Assembly: GCF_905147045.1 (NCBI RefSeq)
Contig: NC_065918.1
Coordinates: 15,934,001-15,998,000 of the forward strand
Reading direction: 5' to 3'
Source of the DNA: Nymphalis io
Taxonomy: Eukaryota > Arthropoda > Insecta > Lepidoptera > Nymphalidae
Length of the DNA: 64,000 nucleotides
Shown here: positions 12,096 to 21,993 of the stretch, piece after piece
Layout of the letters: each line of letters opens with the position of its first letter
Numbering within the stretch: position 1 is the stretch's first letter
Position numbers and translations under genes: made by a program
The notes under the pieces: model-generated
The model's database searches: none
What the model saw: the letters and a program-made list of their open reading frames with translations, nothing else
What the model was told of the DNA's origin: nothing

Positions 12096-13079
12096 AAATA
12101 TTTAAATTTAAAGGGTGACAAAGTCACACGAGTTCTTTTTAACTTCAAGTATAAAGTACATAACATCATATATCTTGTAGTTGGCAGCGCTGGAGACGAT
12201 TTGTAAATCTTTCAGCATCTTCTGCTAGCATCTCTCAAAGGTGTAAGTTCCCTAGCTAAAATTGTATTTCCCTGCTTCCTAAGTTCCTTGTTTATCGCTA
12301 TTAACAAGGAACAAGGAAAATCGTTATCTATAAGCTTATCGCTAATTTTATGATTATTTTACGTCTACCTCCCGAAAATAAATAAAAAATGTAATAAAAC
12401 ACGATGATATACTTAGTAAGTTTTAAATTATACCTCCGAAATATTTTCTTCAAAGTGCAAAATATTATATACTACATTAGAACTTAGTTGCCAGACTTAT
12501 GTCGTTTTCATGGGTGCAATTATGTAAGAAATTGTATTATGTAAGAATTCACTTTGAATGTTTGAAATCGAGTTTCGGTGATAAGCAAGTATGATTTATG
12601 TATCATGTCTCACATTTCAGGATCTTTCGAAAAGTTTGTTCTTTTCGATACTTACGTACTTTTTGGTTAAATCTCAAAAACCGTAACCTTGAAAACGTAA
12701 GATTAAACTACGAGTTTCTATTATTTGTTTTTGGTCTTTGTAAATACTTTTTTTATTTGTAAATTTAATTATAGTTATTCTTTGTAAATTTAATTAGTTG
12801 CCAAAAAGTTGTCGACTGTAATTATAAAAACCAAATACACGACAAGAAATATTCCACGTTTATTTTAAATTTTTCTTTAATTACATTTATCAAAAGACAG
12901 TCATCAGTCAATCAGTTAAACACTAAAATGTTGTAAGTTACAGTTCTACAATATGAAAATATAGAAATGGTTTTTTAATTCTCGACTAAAGTACGCGGTT
13001 ACGTCAACACTAATTAACTTATCCACTTCCGAAATTCAAATTTTTATACAAACTGCTACATATAATATACATACATATA
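12096..13079. other. AT-rich DNA, no firm feature
   Basis: A 60-nt segment at 12180-12239 has a plausible acceptor (CTTGTAG) and donor (AAAG|GTGTAAGT) and one open frame, but its phase does not fit the plus-strand exon at 21851. A small inverted repeat, GTTCCTTGTT/AACAAGGAAC, lies at 12284-12312. Nothing else was recognised. Confidence 0.35.
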
Positions 13080-13768
13080 AGATTCGTTTTTCCCCATCGT
13101 CTCTGCAAAGACCGACTCCGTTTTTAAGAAAAGATTTAAAAGATTGGACTAAGGGAGGCGATTTGTCTTAACGAATTTCGTAGCGATCCACTGCGACTCC
13201 ACCTTCAAACGCCATTGGCTTTGGGCGCTTTAATCTAACCAATGAGGCCACGGCCTTCCCCACTCGACGAAACTTACTAAGATTACATTTTCCTTAAACA
13301 TGAAAACGCACAATTTCCAACCCATGACTATTAGCCAAGACGTACAAATAGTGTATAATGGTAACGTTAAAGGTGTTTTTATAAAAGTTTTTGCGATCAG
13401 TCAAACGGCTTGGTATTTTGTCGCCTACGCGCCAAACATACTTTGTTTGCAGAACAGTAGCGCGGGCTACGGCACAGTTAGTGCACGTTGGCAGCGACGT
13501 ACGTCAGCGGCACCGTGAACGACCTGCGTTGCTTTACCGTACAAGCGCCCGACGCGTCTGCACGTCCGCCCGCCTTAGCGCTCGCTTTGAAACGTGCGTT
13601 GTAGTTTCATAGTGTTAAAACTTCTAGGACTGGACTATTTCAAATTAATTAAAAGTGTATAATAGTGATTAACAATGAACGTTATAAGTTTTTTAAAAAT
13701 AGTTTCGCCTGGAGTTTCTTTTTAAAGTTGAAAGGAAGCAGTCTGAACTTCGGAAAATATAATAAAAA
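13080..13768 (+). promoter_or_regulatory. CpG-rich promoter and 5'UTR candidate
   Basis: This is the strongest GC- and CpG-rich unique island near either gene; about two dozen CpG occur within 13459-13600. It holds an inverted ATTGG (13214) and a CCAAT (13239), a TATAAAAG (13380) and an initiator-like TCAGTC (13398), although the TATA-to-initiator spacing is short. No long conserved protein is encoded. Near the right end, AATAAAAA|GTGGGTAGG (13768/13769) is a possible splice donor. Joining that A to the acceptor at 21851 (TGGCCC) would create an AAAAATGG start context. It could serve the plus-strand gene, the minus-strand MFSD6-like gene, or both. This is inference only. Confidence 0.4.
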
Positions 13769-14251
13769 GTGGGTAGGTGGTAATGTTTTGTAGTTAGTTG
13801 TATTTTTTCATTATTATTCTTTTTTATGATAATTTTGTTGTTTATAAATATGTGCATGTAATTAAAATGATTTAACTATTTAAATATATTTTTATTAATT
13901 ATTTATATAAAAACATAAATCATTTTGTAAGTCATTATATTATTTCATGTTTATTTAGTTGGTTATAGTTTTATAGATCTATTGTGTTTTTTTAATGAAT
14001 AAAACAAATTATTAGAGGTCGCATACGCCAATCTAAAAGGTTACGAACTCTTAATAACTTATCTTGAATTATAAAAATAACGTACGATTTTGGTATTCTT
14101 TGAGCTATTATTGAAAAAGCGATTTAATAATTACAAATACATAATTATATATTTTTTAATTATTTATAAATGAGTTTTCGTGTAAGATTTATTTTATTAT
14201 AAATAAATATTTATAAGGATTTCTTTATTAAAACATCGATTGATTACGTAG
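13769..14251. other. AT-rich DNA, putative first intron
   Basis: Very AT-rich sequence following the possible donor at 13769. No exon or repeat was recognised. Confidence 0.4.
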
Positions 14252-14270
14252 ATAATTAAATATTGTAGGT

Positions 14271-14310
<40 letters not shown>

Positions 14311-14329
14311 ACATACAATTTTTAATTAT
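14252..14329. repeat. AT palindrome with (TA)n centre
   Basis: The arms ATAATTAAATATTGTAGG plus TAGA (14252-14273) and TCTACATACAATTTTTAATT plus AT (14308-14329) are inverted copies with two mismatches in 22. They are separated by about 34 bases of TA dinucleotide repeat that can itself fold. The RTE-derived element starts within about ten bases of the right arm, so the palindrome may mark its target site. Confidence 0.85.
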
Positions 14330-14338
14330 ATATAGGTA

Positions 14339-14655
14339 ATTTGCCGTGTGGTGACGGCGACGAATATCACCACCCCATCTCATCCCGTGGGGGGCGTAGA
14401 AGTCGACCCGAGGGAATATACACCAGAGAACGGGCAGCAGTCTCTCTGAGTACTATGACTAACTTACTGCGATCGCCAACCCGTCTGCCAAGCGTGGCGA
14501 TTATGGCATATCCCCTCAATGATTCGCGCAACTAAACCATGGCCCCTAGTCCTCGGCAGAGCCGTTGGATGCGGGCAGCGCAAGACCAGCCAACGTGGAA
14601 ATCCTTGAGGGAGGCCTTTGTCCAGCAGTGGATGTCTTTCGGCTAATATGATGAG
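14339..14655 (+). mobile_element. RTE-type LINE, internally deleted copy
   Basis: The left part contains CATCTCATCCCGTGGGGGGC and GCCAACCCGTCTGCCAAGCG, strings I associate with the 5' region of lepidopteran RTE-like elements. The right part encodes the C-terminus of the RTE polyprotein, RWMRAAQDQPTWKSLREAF, then VQQWMSFG and a stop at about 14643-14645. The endonuclease and reverse transcriptase between them are absent, so this is a deletion derivative of about 310 bp. The 3' end GAGGCCTTTGTCCAGCAGTG is shared with family B SINEs. Confidence 0.75.
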
Positions 14656-15656
14656 GTAGATAATTGAAAATGAACAAAATATAATAAAATCATATACAAA
14701 ACACGCTTAGTTCAATACAAACATGTCTTAATAGCTAAATAGACATTTGTAAGAAGTGTAACCAAAGTTTTATTTTTTATTTTGTCAAGTTAAATAAGTT
14801 ACTTTTATTTTTTACTAATGGCAATATGTCAAGCTTTTTTTCTCTTTTTTAATGCATGTATGCTTTTAATCTATTTAATTATATTAAAAAAATAGCCTCA
14901 GGAATAAAATGATATTTTTCTATTAAGCAACAAACTAATGTAAATAATTTACATCTTTATCTATTTCTGTCTAAGAAATAAGGTTGCATATGGGAAAATT
15001 TGTTGGAATAAAAGAAGAAAAGTATAGAAAGGCGATAGTTACATCCACAGACGATTTTTTTAAAATTATTTTTGTAACGCAAATGCGACGGGCTTATAAT
15101 TATTTATTAATGTTACTCTTTCTAGTGTATAAACTGGCTCATACTTAGTATGTGTCCTAGATGGATCTCCACAAAGCCCTGACACAGTAATTTTGTAAAA
15201 AATAGAACTTTGGTAATTTAGCGTCAATTTTCAAACTTTAATGTCGCGACCTCTTTTCTAATAATTTAAGTTCTACATACATATATCAATCCAGACATAT
15301 AACCGAGACGGCTACAGCGTGTAAATCTTTATGGTTTTGTTTGGTGTGCGGTAAAACGATTTCTGCTGAGAATAGATGAATTTCCAATAACTTGTTATGA
15401 AGAAGGCAATATCAATAGCACGCAATAAGCACAAATAGACCCACTGAATATTCTAATAATAGATCTTGTAATATCATAAAATTTTGAGAAAAAAGATTTT
15501 CTTTTAATTAGTTATGAGAAATACTTCTATCAAATATGTACTGCGATATAATCTGATATCTTCAATTTATTTTAAATAATTGTATTTTCTGTCTTGTCTG
15601 AGATGTAGTACCGGTTCTTTCGTGTTTTATATTTAAATTTGTTAAGATTTTTTTGG
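14656..15656. other. AT-rich DNA
   Basis: No gene, RNA or repeat was recognised in this kilobase. Confidence 0.5.
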
Positions 15657-15957
15657 AGTCGAGATAGCCTAGTGGTTAGAACGCGTGAATATTAACCGAT
15701 GATCGTGGGTTCAAACTCGGGCAAGCACCACTGAATTTTCATGTGCTTAATTTGAGTTTATAATTTAACTAGTGCTTGACGGAAAAGGAAAACATCGCGA
15801 GGAAACCTACATGTTTCTGATTTCATTGAAATTCTGCCACATGTGTATTCTACCATCCCGCATTGGAGCAGTGTGGTGGAATAGGCTCCAAACCTTCTCC
15901 TCAAAAAGGGAGAAGAGGCCTAAACCCAGCAGAGCGACATTAACAGGCTGTTACTGA
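15657..15957 (+). mobile_element. Family B SINE (tRNA-derived), near full length
   Basis: It starts GAGATAGCCTAGTGGTTAGA with an A-box-like TAGCCTAGTGG. A B-box-like GGGTTCAAACTCGG follows about 40 bases later, then GCAAGCACCACTGAATTTTC. The body carries ACATGTGTATTCTACCATCC and GGAGCAGTGTGGTGGAATAG. The 3' end is CCCAGCAGAGCGACATTAAC then AGGCTGTTACTG. It is a good reference for the other copies. Confidence 0.9.
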
Positions 15958-16049
15958 AGATTTTTTTATCTAAAATAACTGCCTTGTTCGTCTGCTGACT
16001 GTGCTTAAGGCTAATTCTGAGATTCTGCTTTTCTACTTCCGGGTTGTAC

Positions 16050-16262
16050 TAATAACGTCAGAGCGTCACGGTAGCACACGCAAGCGATCCCGTGGTGCTC
16101 CTCGTTACGGCGAAAAGGGTACCGCTGGTTTTTTAGTAAGTATTTCGAAGCCCGGGGCGCATTCGGTGCCTTGGACACCGGCGAGCCCTACATACCCCGC
16201 ACTGTTCCCGTGGGTGAAACGCGTAATGCGTTTTTTCGGCGTAAAAAAGGGTCGTACCAATA
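16050..16262 (+). repeat. GC-rich unclassified fragment
   Basis: A GC-rich block in AT-rich surroundings (for example GCAAGCGATCCCGTGGTGCT and CCCGTGGGTGAAACGCGTAA). It lies within a 93-codon open frame (16001-16282) with no recognised domain. The style resembles 5' or 3' untranslated parts of lepidopteran non-LTR elements, but I cannot name the family. Confidence 0.35.
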
Positions 16263-16616
16263 AGGTTATATATATATTTTAATTTTTGATATATTATCAT
16301 TCAGTTCATTATTTTTGCCGCATTAGAATATTAGAATACTTTTCGATTTGTAAGCCATCATCACATAACATAAGAAACACTTTATATAAATTAAATTAAG
16401 AACAATTTTGAAGCTCAAATATACGTATGAATAATAATTAATACAAAGCGTTAGTCATTTATTTACATTTTATTTTACGAGTCTTTATATAATATTTATT
16501 TCTTCGTTGCATTAGTTGTCGATCTATTAATGCCCTCGGACCTACGTCAATATAAATTACATAATATGTTTACTATTAGGATTGACATCCAGTTTTAATT
16601 AAATTTGTTAGATAAT

Positions 16617-16715
16617 TGTGGTAGGGCTTTGTGTAAGCCAAAAATATTGTAGTGTTCCGATTTAAAAAGTAAGTAATACAGCGTAACAACAGGCAAAGGG
16701 AGGCATTTATAGCAG
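16617..16715 (+). mobile_element. Family A retroposon, degenerate fragment
   Basis: GTGGTAGGGCTTTGTGTAAGCC is followed, after a deletion, by GTAGTGTTCCGATTT and GTAACAACAGGCAAAGGGAGG. Order and orientation fit the first half of family A. The 3' half is not recognisable. Confidence 0.6.
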
Positions 16716-17259
16716 TTGCAGAGTATTATAAGGTATACTGCATATATCAAGGAATATAAATATTTTCCATTTATGGAAATATTGTAATTATAATAAATTA
16801 ATTTATATTAATATAATATATATTTATGCTGGTAGCATTCTTGCCACCATTCCACGCGGTCACGTATTGTGCAGTTACTATTTTTAATTTTTATTTGTAT
16901 TTAATTCAGGCTTTAATGTATTATAAATAAAAATAAATTATGGAAATATATGTAATTTAGGTTCCATTTAATTAATAATATTTAATTAAAAGTAAAATAA
17001 TTGGAATATAATAAATTGAAACACTGGGACTTTAATAGATTTCAAAAAATGATTGATTTAAATATAATAAATTAAAATATCTTCCGAGATCGATAAAAAT
17101 ATATACGGTAAATGGACAAATTTGTTTGATGATTAAAAAATTTTGCATTTAGTTATATTTGATAATTTTGATAACTCAAATTGGTTGGTTTTAAGCTACC
17201 TTTAAAGAAAAATTAAATTGAAGAAATTATTAAATTGAAGATAATTTGCATAACGATTT
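16716..17259. other. Very AT-rich DNA
   Basis: No feature was recognised. A short GC patch at about 16850-16870 is unassigned. Confidence 0.5.
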
Positions 17260-17640
17260 GATATATTAATAGATTATTTAAACTCGTATAAAAAACAAAA
17301 TCGTCAGCATATTTTGTGACATTATCAAAAATAAGAGACGATATCGGGTCACCCTGTTCTAGCCCTTAATTTGTCCACCTGAAAAGTTCCTTTTTCTCTG
17401 TTTCAATTTTAATTTTTAGCTTTCTCGCACCCAAAAATGACAACAAATAATTACATATTTTAGCACCAATTTGTAACTCATCCAGAATTCTAACCGATTC
17501 ATACACCGACACGTTATTATAGGCATTTTCAATATCAAGAAAGCAAGCTACTGTAGAAATAAAAAACAAATTGTAATATGCATTCTTAGTATCTACATAG
17601 CTCTTCATAATAATTGATCATTAAATAAAAATAAACAAAG
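17260..17640 (-). mobile_element. LINE reverse transcriptase fragment
   Basis: The minus strand reads FLDIENAYNNVSVYESVRIL, the conserved RT block containing the first catalytic aspartate region. After an in-frame stop this is followed by GLEQGDPISSLIF and, after a deletion, YADDFVFYTS with the YADD catalytic box. The order of motifs is that of a jockey/I-type non-LTR reverse transcriptase. The copy is short, broken and lacks both ends. It is an old dead insertion. Confidence 0.8.
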
Positions 17641-17924
17641 AATGAATTTACAAAATCCTAAATCAATACTAACAATCCGAATTTAGTAATTACTAGGGAA
17701 AAATACATGCTTGCAATGAAATAATGTCTATACATAATGTATTATCGATATCATGTTTAGTAGGATCCATTTCTTAGACTAAACATTTCTAAGTTGGTAC
17801 TGAACTCATTCGTCATCAACTAAGCAACAGGCGTTGATTTATTTCCAGAATTAATTTCATTAAATTGGTTGAAAAAGAGCTATCAGAAGCTCGATTTTTT
17901 ATAACAACATTAAATGTCTCGATG

Positions 17925-18195
17925 GGTTTGCATATGTTTATATGCGAGGCTGGACTACGAGGCTCTCGGTTCAAAGGCGGGTTGGGCCAAAAAGTTTTAT
18001 TGAGTTTTTCTCCTGAGACATTTTCGCTTCGCACACAGACCCTTCCGTGGAAGTTTTTGCAAGTTCGCAGTGATCCTCCCGCGTCTCGGAAAGTACGTAA
18101 AGCGATTGGTCCTGCACTTGAAGTCTTTACGATCGTTTGATATTTGCCGTACCATCTGATAATGACTGTGTGAGAATAGAAAGTGCATTTTTACA
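17925..18195 (+). mobile_element. Family C SINE, diverged
   Basis: The tRNA-like head is damaged but GGTTCAAAGGCGGGTTGGGC remains. It is followed by TTTTATTGAGTTTTTCTCCT and a body containing CCCGCGTCTCGGAAAGTACG and AAGCGATTGGTCCTGC, matching the 7950-8312 copy on the opposite strand. Open frames here on both strands are accidental. Confidence 0.75.
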
Positions 18196-18483
18196 CATAT
18201 ATAAATGAATAGGGAATATTTTAAGTATCGAGTAGGTTAAATTTCAATAAATGATGTTAAGCTAATTATATTTTCTTTTGTATGGGTTTGTTTTTTACTC
18301 TCTCTTTATATAAAATAGCATGCGCGTTTAAATATATCGAAGTGATGTTTTTTTTTATAAAATAAAAACTACGTTCGGTTTGAGAAAGAAAACATCACAA
18401 CGATTACATAACAAATATAAACACATATACATATACGGTTTCTATTAATCAAATGGCAATTGTATTTTTAGTTTTACAAAACC

Positions 18484-19000
18484 GATACAGAGCAGTGGTT
18501 AGAACACGTATATTTTAAGCGAAGTTGTGGGTTCAATATTTTGTTTATAATTAATCCCGTGATCTACGGTGAAGGGAAACATCGTGAGGACACCTGCACG
18601 TTTTAGATTATACTGGTGGTAAAGCTTTGTGCAAGCTCGTCTGGGTAGGTACCACCCACTCATCAAATATTCTACCGCAAAACAGCAGTACTTGGTATTG
18701 TTGTGTTTCGGTTTGAAGATTGAGTGAGCCAATGTTACACACACAGCCAATTACAGGCACAAGGGACATAACATCTTAGTTCCCAAGGTTGGTGGCGCAT
18801 TGGTGATGTAAGCGATGGTTAACATTTCTTACAATGCCAATGTCTATGGGCGTTGGTGACCACTTACCATCAGATGGCCCATATACTCGTCCGTCTTCTA
18901 ATTATAAAAACAGATGAAATTTTGTTACATGTGTATCCTATGTAGCAAGCAATATTTAAGTAACGTGGTGCAATATGCTCAGATAACCACACGAGAAGAG
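18484..19000 (+). mobile_element. Family B SINE split by a family A insertion
   Basis: The left part (18484-18606) has GAGCAGTGGTTAGAACACG, GTGGGTTCAATATTT and GGGAAACATCGTGAGGAC, then CCTGCACGTTTTAGATT. The family A copy (18612-18911) follows. The family B body resumes at about 18912 with GAAATTTTGTTACATGTGTA and ends in a degenerate stretch before 19000. The break falls in the middle of the family B block CTAATTTCATTGAAATTCTG, so A inserted after B. Confidence 0.8.
18612..18911 (+). mobile_element. Family A retroposon nested in family B
   Basis: Near-complete copy starting GGTGGTAAAGCTTTGTGC and ending CCGTCTTCTAATTATAAAAA. A short extra stretch (TACACACACAGCCAA) lies after GAGTGAGCCAATGT. 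Its insertion inside a family B SINE dates it as younger than that copy. Confidence 0.88.
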
Positions 19001-19006
19001 GTAACT

Positions 19007-19105
19007 TTTGCCTTTTTTTTTTTCTTTTTTTTCGAGGAGGAAAGGCATTTACGCCTCCCGCCCGGACACGACCGGGACGGGTATGTGTCTAACGTTTAAA
19101 TCGGC
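19007..19105 (-). repeat. Tail of a GC-rich retroposon
   Basis: On the minus strand a GC-rich segment (CCCGTCCCGGTCGTGTCCGG, then GCGGGAGGCGTAAATGCC) ends in a long A-rich run (the T-rich run at about 19010-19032 on the plus strand). This is the form of a non-LTR or SINE 3' end. The family was not identified. Confidence 0.5.
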
Positions 19106-19781
19106 GTAAAAATAACAATACATTCAAGATTACCATCGCTTCGGAATTTGGATTAAACTGTGATAACCCGCAACTAGCTCATAAGTTACTATTTTATACA
19201 AATTATTACTTTTTATAACTATATATTATATGGTACGATTACTACTATTGTACCGGTTTCGCGCGGGTTCATAAGAAGAAAAATGTATTTCGGATAGGAT
19301 TTGCGTAAATTCTAAATGAGCATCTACGTATACATAGGAATAAACGTTAACTCCACGGTTTTATACCGTTTGTATAATGTTTTATTAGGTGTTACGCCTT
19401 ATTTATTTAATATTAGTAATCATGAGATTCAATATTTGTTTTAAATAGAGATATTAAATAATTTGTTTTCTTCGTTCACCGTTGTAGGGAACCGGTAATC
19501 ATAAGAATTCGTTCAATCACGAAATTCGAAAAGTAATAGCAACCGCTGATTATTTTACATACGAAAATAAAAATGCTGAAGTTCACTTTCGTTTTCTACT
19601 CTATCGTCAGAAATTTGTATATAAGAACTGTACTGTTACATTGTAATACAATGGAGAAAAGATTAGTTCACAAATGAACAACAATTTGACTAGTATATAA
19701 TATATACTCTAGTAATAAATTAGGTATATTTACTTTTTTAATGCGGCTGAATTACGCCATTATAATTATATTATACAGTAT
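19106..19781. other. AT-rich DNA
   Basis: Nothing was recognised. Confidence 0.5.
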
Positions 19782-20040
19782 CAGCCTGTTAATGTTCCAC
19801 TTGAAGATTCGAAGCTTATACTACCACGCTGCTCCAATGCGGGTTGGTAGAATACACATGTGGCAGAATTTTAATGGAATTAGACATAAGCAGGTTTCCT
19901 CACGATGTTTTTCGTCACCATCAAGCAGGAGATGAATTATAAACACAAATTAAGCACATGAATATTCAGTGGTGCTTGCCCGGGTTTGAACCCATCATCG
20001 GTTAAGATTCACGCGTTCTAACCACTAGGCTATCTCGGAT
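19782..20040 (-). mobile_element. Family B SINE
   Basis: On the plus strand it reads from CAGCCTGTTAATGTTCCA to GTTCTAACCACTAGGCTATC. The head, with A-box and B-box (GGGTTTGAACCC), is intact at the right end. The block that normally holds the CTGCTGGGCTAAGGCCTC string is deleted. Confidence 0.88.
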
Positions 20041-21009
20041 CTTTGATTATATTACATTTTTCAAATTAAATAGCTTTTATTTTGATAGTTTATTTATCAT
20101 TGATATATGTTTGGATTTAAAATATGGTCTACCCGGATGGATGGATTGATTTAAAATATTAGATTCATGAAATAGAATGACTTATATTTGATTATTAAAT
20201 AATAGGATTATAGAGAATTCCTTGACACTATAAGTGATATTATAATATGGCTATTGTCCGCCATATTAGATATTTCGTAAAACATATTATAATATCAGTT
20301 TATGATATTTATTTTGGTTAAAAAAGCAAGCGTCTTACATGTTATTAATGGGCCTGGAATGATGTTAGGGACAATTATTGATGTACTGTCTCTTTCTTAG
20401 TCATATGTCATCGTGTAAGTAAGACAGTAACAAAACGTGCAGCTAAAGTGTGAACGCATTTAATAACAAGATCAATTATATCCGTGTAGGTAAAGGCTCT
20501 AACACACGCGACACAAATTGTTTGTAAAGCTACTTTTGCTGCGTATAAAGTTTACAAAGAAATTATATATTTTTCATTTCATCTTTAGTCTCGCTTAATA
20601 GCAATTTTACCTGTAAGATATAGTGATTGTTATAATATTAATAATGTGTCGATGTTTCTTAATAGCTCTCAATTTTTTTGAGTATATTTGAGTTTAATTG
20701 AGAGTATAATTGAGAGATTGAAGTTCATACTTATGTAAAAATTGCTATTCCAACGTATTTGAATATTGTACCCATTTGTGATTTTATAAATTATGCGAAA
20801 CTCTGTTTGTATTTGTTTCATATAACCCGTTTATATGAAATTAGATATTAGATTAAAAATGTTGAGACTTACGAATTGTGAATTGAACGGTTTATATGAA
20901 AATACTAGTTTCGGCCCGCGTTTGAGGGCGAGGGTAGGGTACAAACACCACTACCACCACTAATACATCTCTAATATAGCACAAGCGACCCGGCAATAAT
21001 TAAGCGATG
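20041..21009. other. AT-rich DNA with a repeat edge
   Basis: At 20905-20950, ACTAGTTTCGGCCCGCGTTTG plus a G-rich stretch resembles the edge of an abundant dispersed repeat (compare 6825 and 58241). Otherwise no feature was recognised. Confidence 0.4.
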
Positions 21010-21310
21010 GTTGCGTTAGTTTAGCTTGTGAAACTTCCTGAGGAGGACGCCAGCCGGGATGGCCTCGCGCTGCCGTACGCAGTAGCGAGGCGAGGCCATC
21101 CCGGAGGAGGCTGAGGAAATCTCCGCCGAGTCACGAGCGGAGCACAGCCCAGGAGAGGCCGCGGATGCGTTATATCAACACGATCCCGCAGCCTCTCCGA
21201 TCCGTGCCAAGGACGGCCATCACAGTGGTTTTTGTGGGTAAGAATCCCACATAACCCAGTTCCTTCCATGGGAGCCGGGTAACATTCTGAAGGTTTCCAC
21301 TGCGTGAAAA
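21010..21310. repeat. GC-rich element with strong hairpin
   Basis: This 300-bp GC-rich block stands out sharply from AT-rich flanks and ends near an A-run (GCGTGAAAAAAAAGCTT). Its core is a perfect inverted repeat: CCGGGATGGCCTCG at 21054-21067 and CGAGGCCATCCCGG at 21091-21104, with a 23-base loop. A smaller GTGGG...CCCAC hairpin lies near 21235-21252. The minus strand is open for 82 codons, but I recognise no domain. It is most likely an untranslated part of a non-LTR element; the family was not identified. Confidence 0.45.
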
Positions 21311-21850
21311 AAAAGCTTATGAAACTTATCGTTTGACGAGTTTAATTAATGACATCTCAAAGATTTTTACATTTTTTAAATAATTTTATGAAATTTGACC
21401 ATAACCTTTACTATTATTATTACGCTTTCACATCTAACTCGACATTCCTCCTCTCGACTTTCACATCTAATTTATAATTAATCGTTATAAATTTTTCATA
21501 CACGTTCTCAGGTGTACAGTAAGTAGGGTTTCTAACATTGCCTCCCTCACATGCAAGCGAAACTGCGTGCGGAAACTAGTAATCTGTAAGTACTAATATC
21601 ATTTCGACTACAGCGGATGAACGTACGGCTTAGCTAGTATAATAAACTAGGAAACCAATTCGGATATAAAAACGGGTTAATTATTCGCATTGCTATATTA
21701 AGGTTCGGCTTGGTAACCCTTTATGACATTACATCTTTGACATAAAAACTGGCAGCGCATTCAAGTGTCCCATTTGCCAATAAGTTTTAATGTAAAATAT
21801 AAGTCAGGTTTTATTCAAATACAAAAGTACAACGAAGTTGATTTTCCCAG

Positions 21851-21993
21851 TGGCCCGCGCCGATGGCGCACGGCAGGGCGGCGACGCACAGCGCTTAATC
21901 CCAGACGCGCTGCCCTTCGACATGAACGATATCCCTGCAAACGTGTACGACGCGCGTAGAATGATCTACAACTTGCCTCAAGTTCATCACACT
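21851..21993 (+). CDS. Exon of an unrecognised plus-strand gene
   Basis: The exon follows TTGATTTTCCCAG and ends CATCACACT|GTAAGTAC, a strong donor. It is 143 nt: two bases of a codon, then 47 codons. The peptide contains DALPFDMNDIPANVYDARRM then IYNLPQVHHT. It is GC-rich relative to its surroundings and free of stops in this frame only. It ends in phase 0, matching the exon at 56425. If the preceding exon ended in A, the first codon would be ATG, making this the start of the protein. I do not recognise the family. There is no membrane segment; the peptide looks soluble, polar and possibly disordered at its N-terminus. The start is undecided. Confidence 0.7.

Noticed and set aside
12180..12239. 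60-nt exon with acceptor and donor
   Set aside because: Splice sites are plausible, but the phase does not fit the exon at 21851 and there is no independent support.
15657..15740. tRNA gene, from A- and B-box-like sequences
   Set aside because: The same head recurs at many loci with a common non-tRNA body. No acceptor stem pairs, so these are SINE heads.
16001..16282. 93-codon open frame in a GC-rich block
   Set aside because: No recognised domain; the composition and context suggest an untranslated part of a repeat.
17816..18188. Three overlapping open frames around 18 kb
   Set aside because: They arise inside a family C SINE and are not conserved between its copies.
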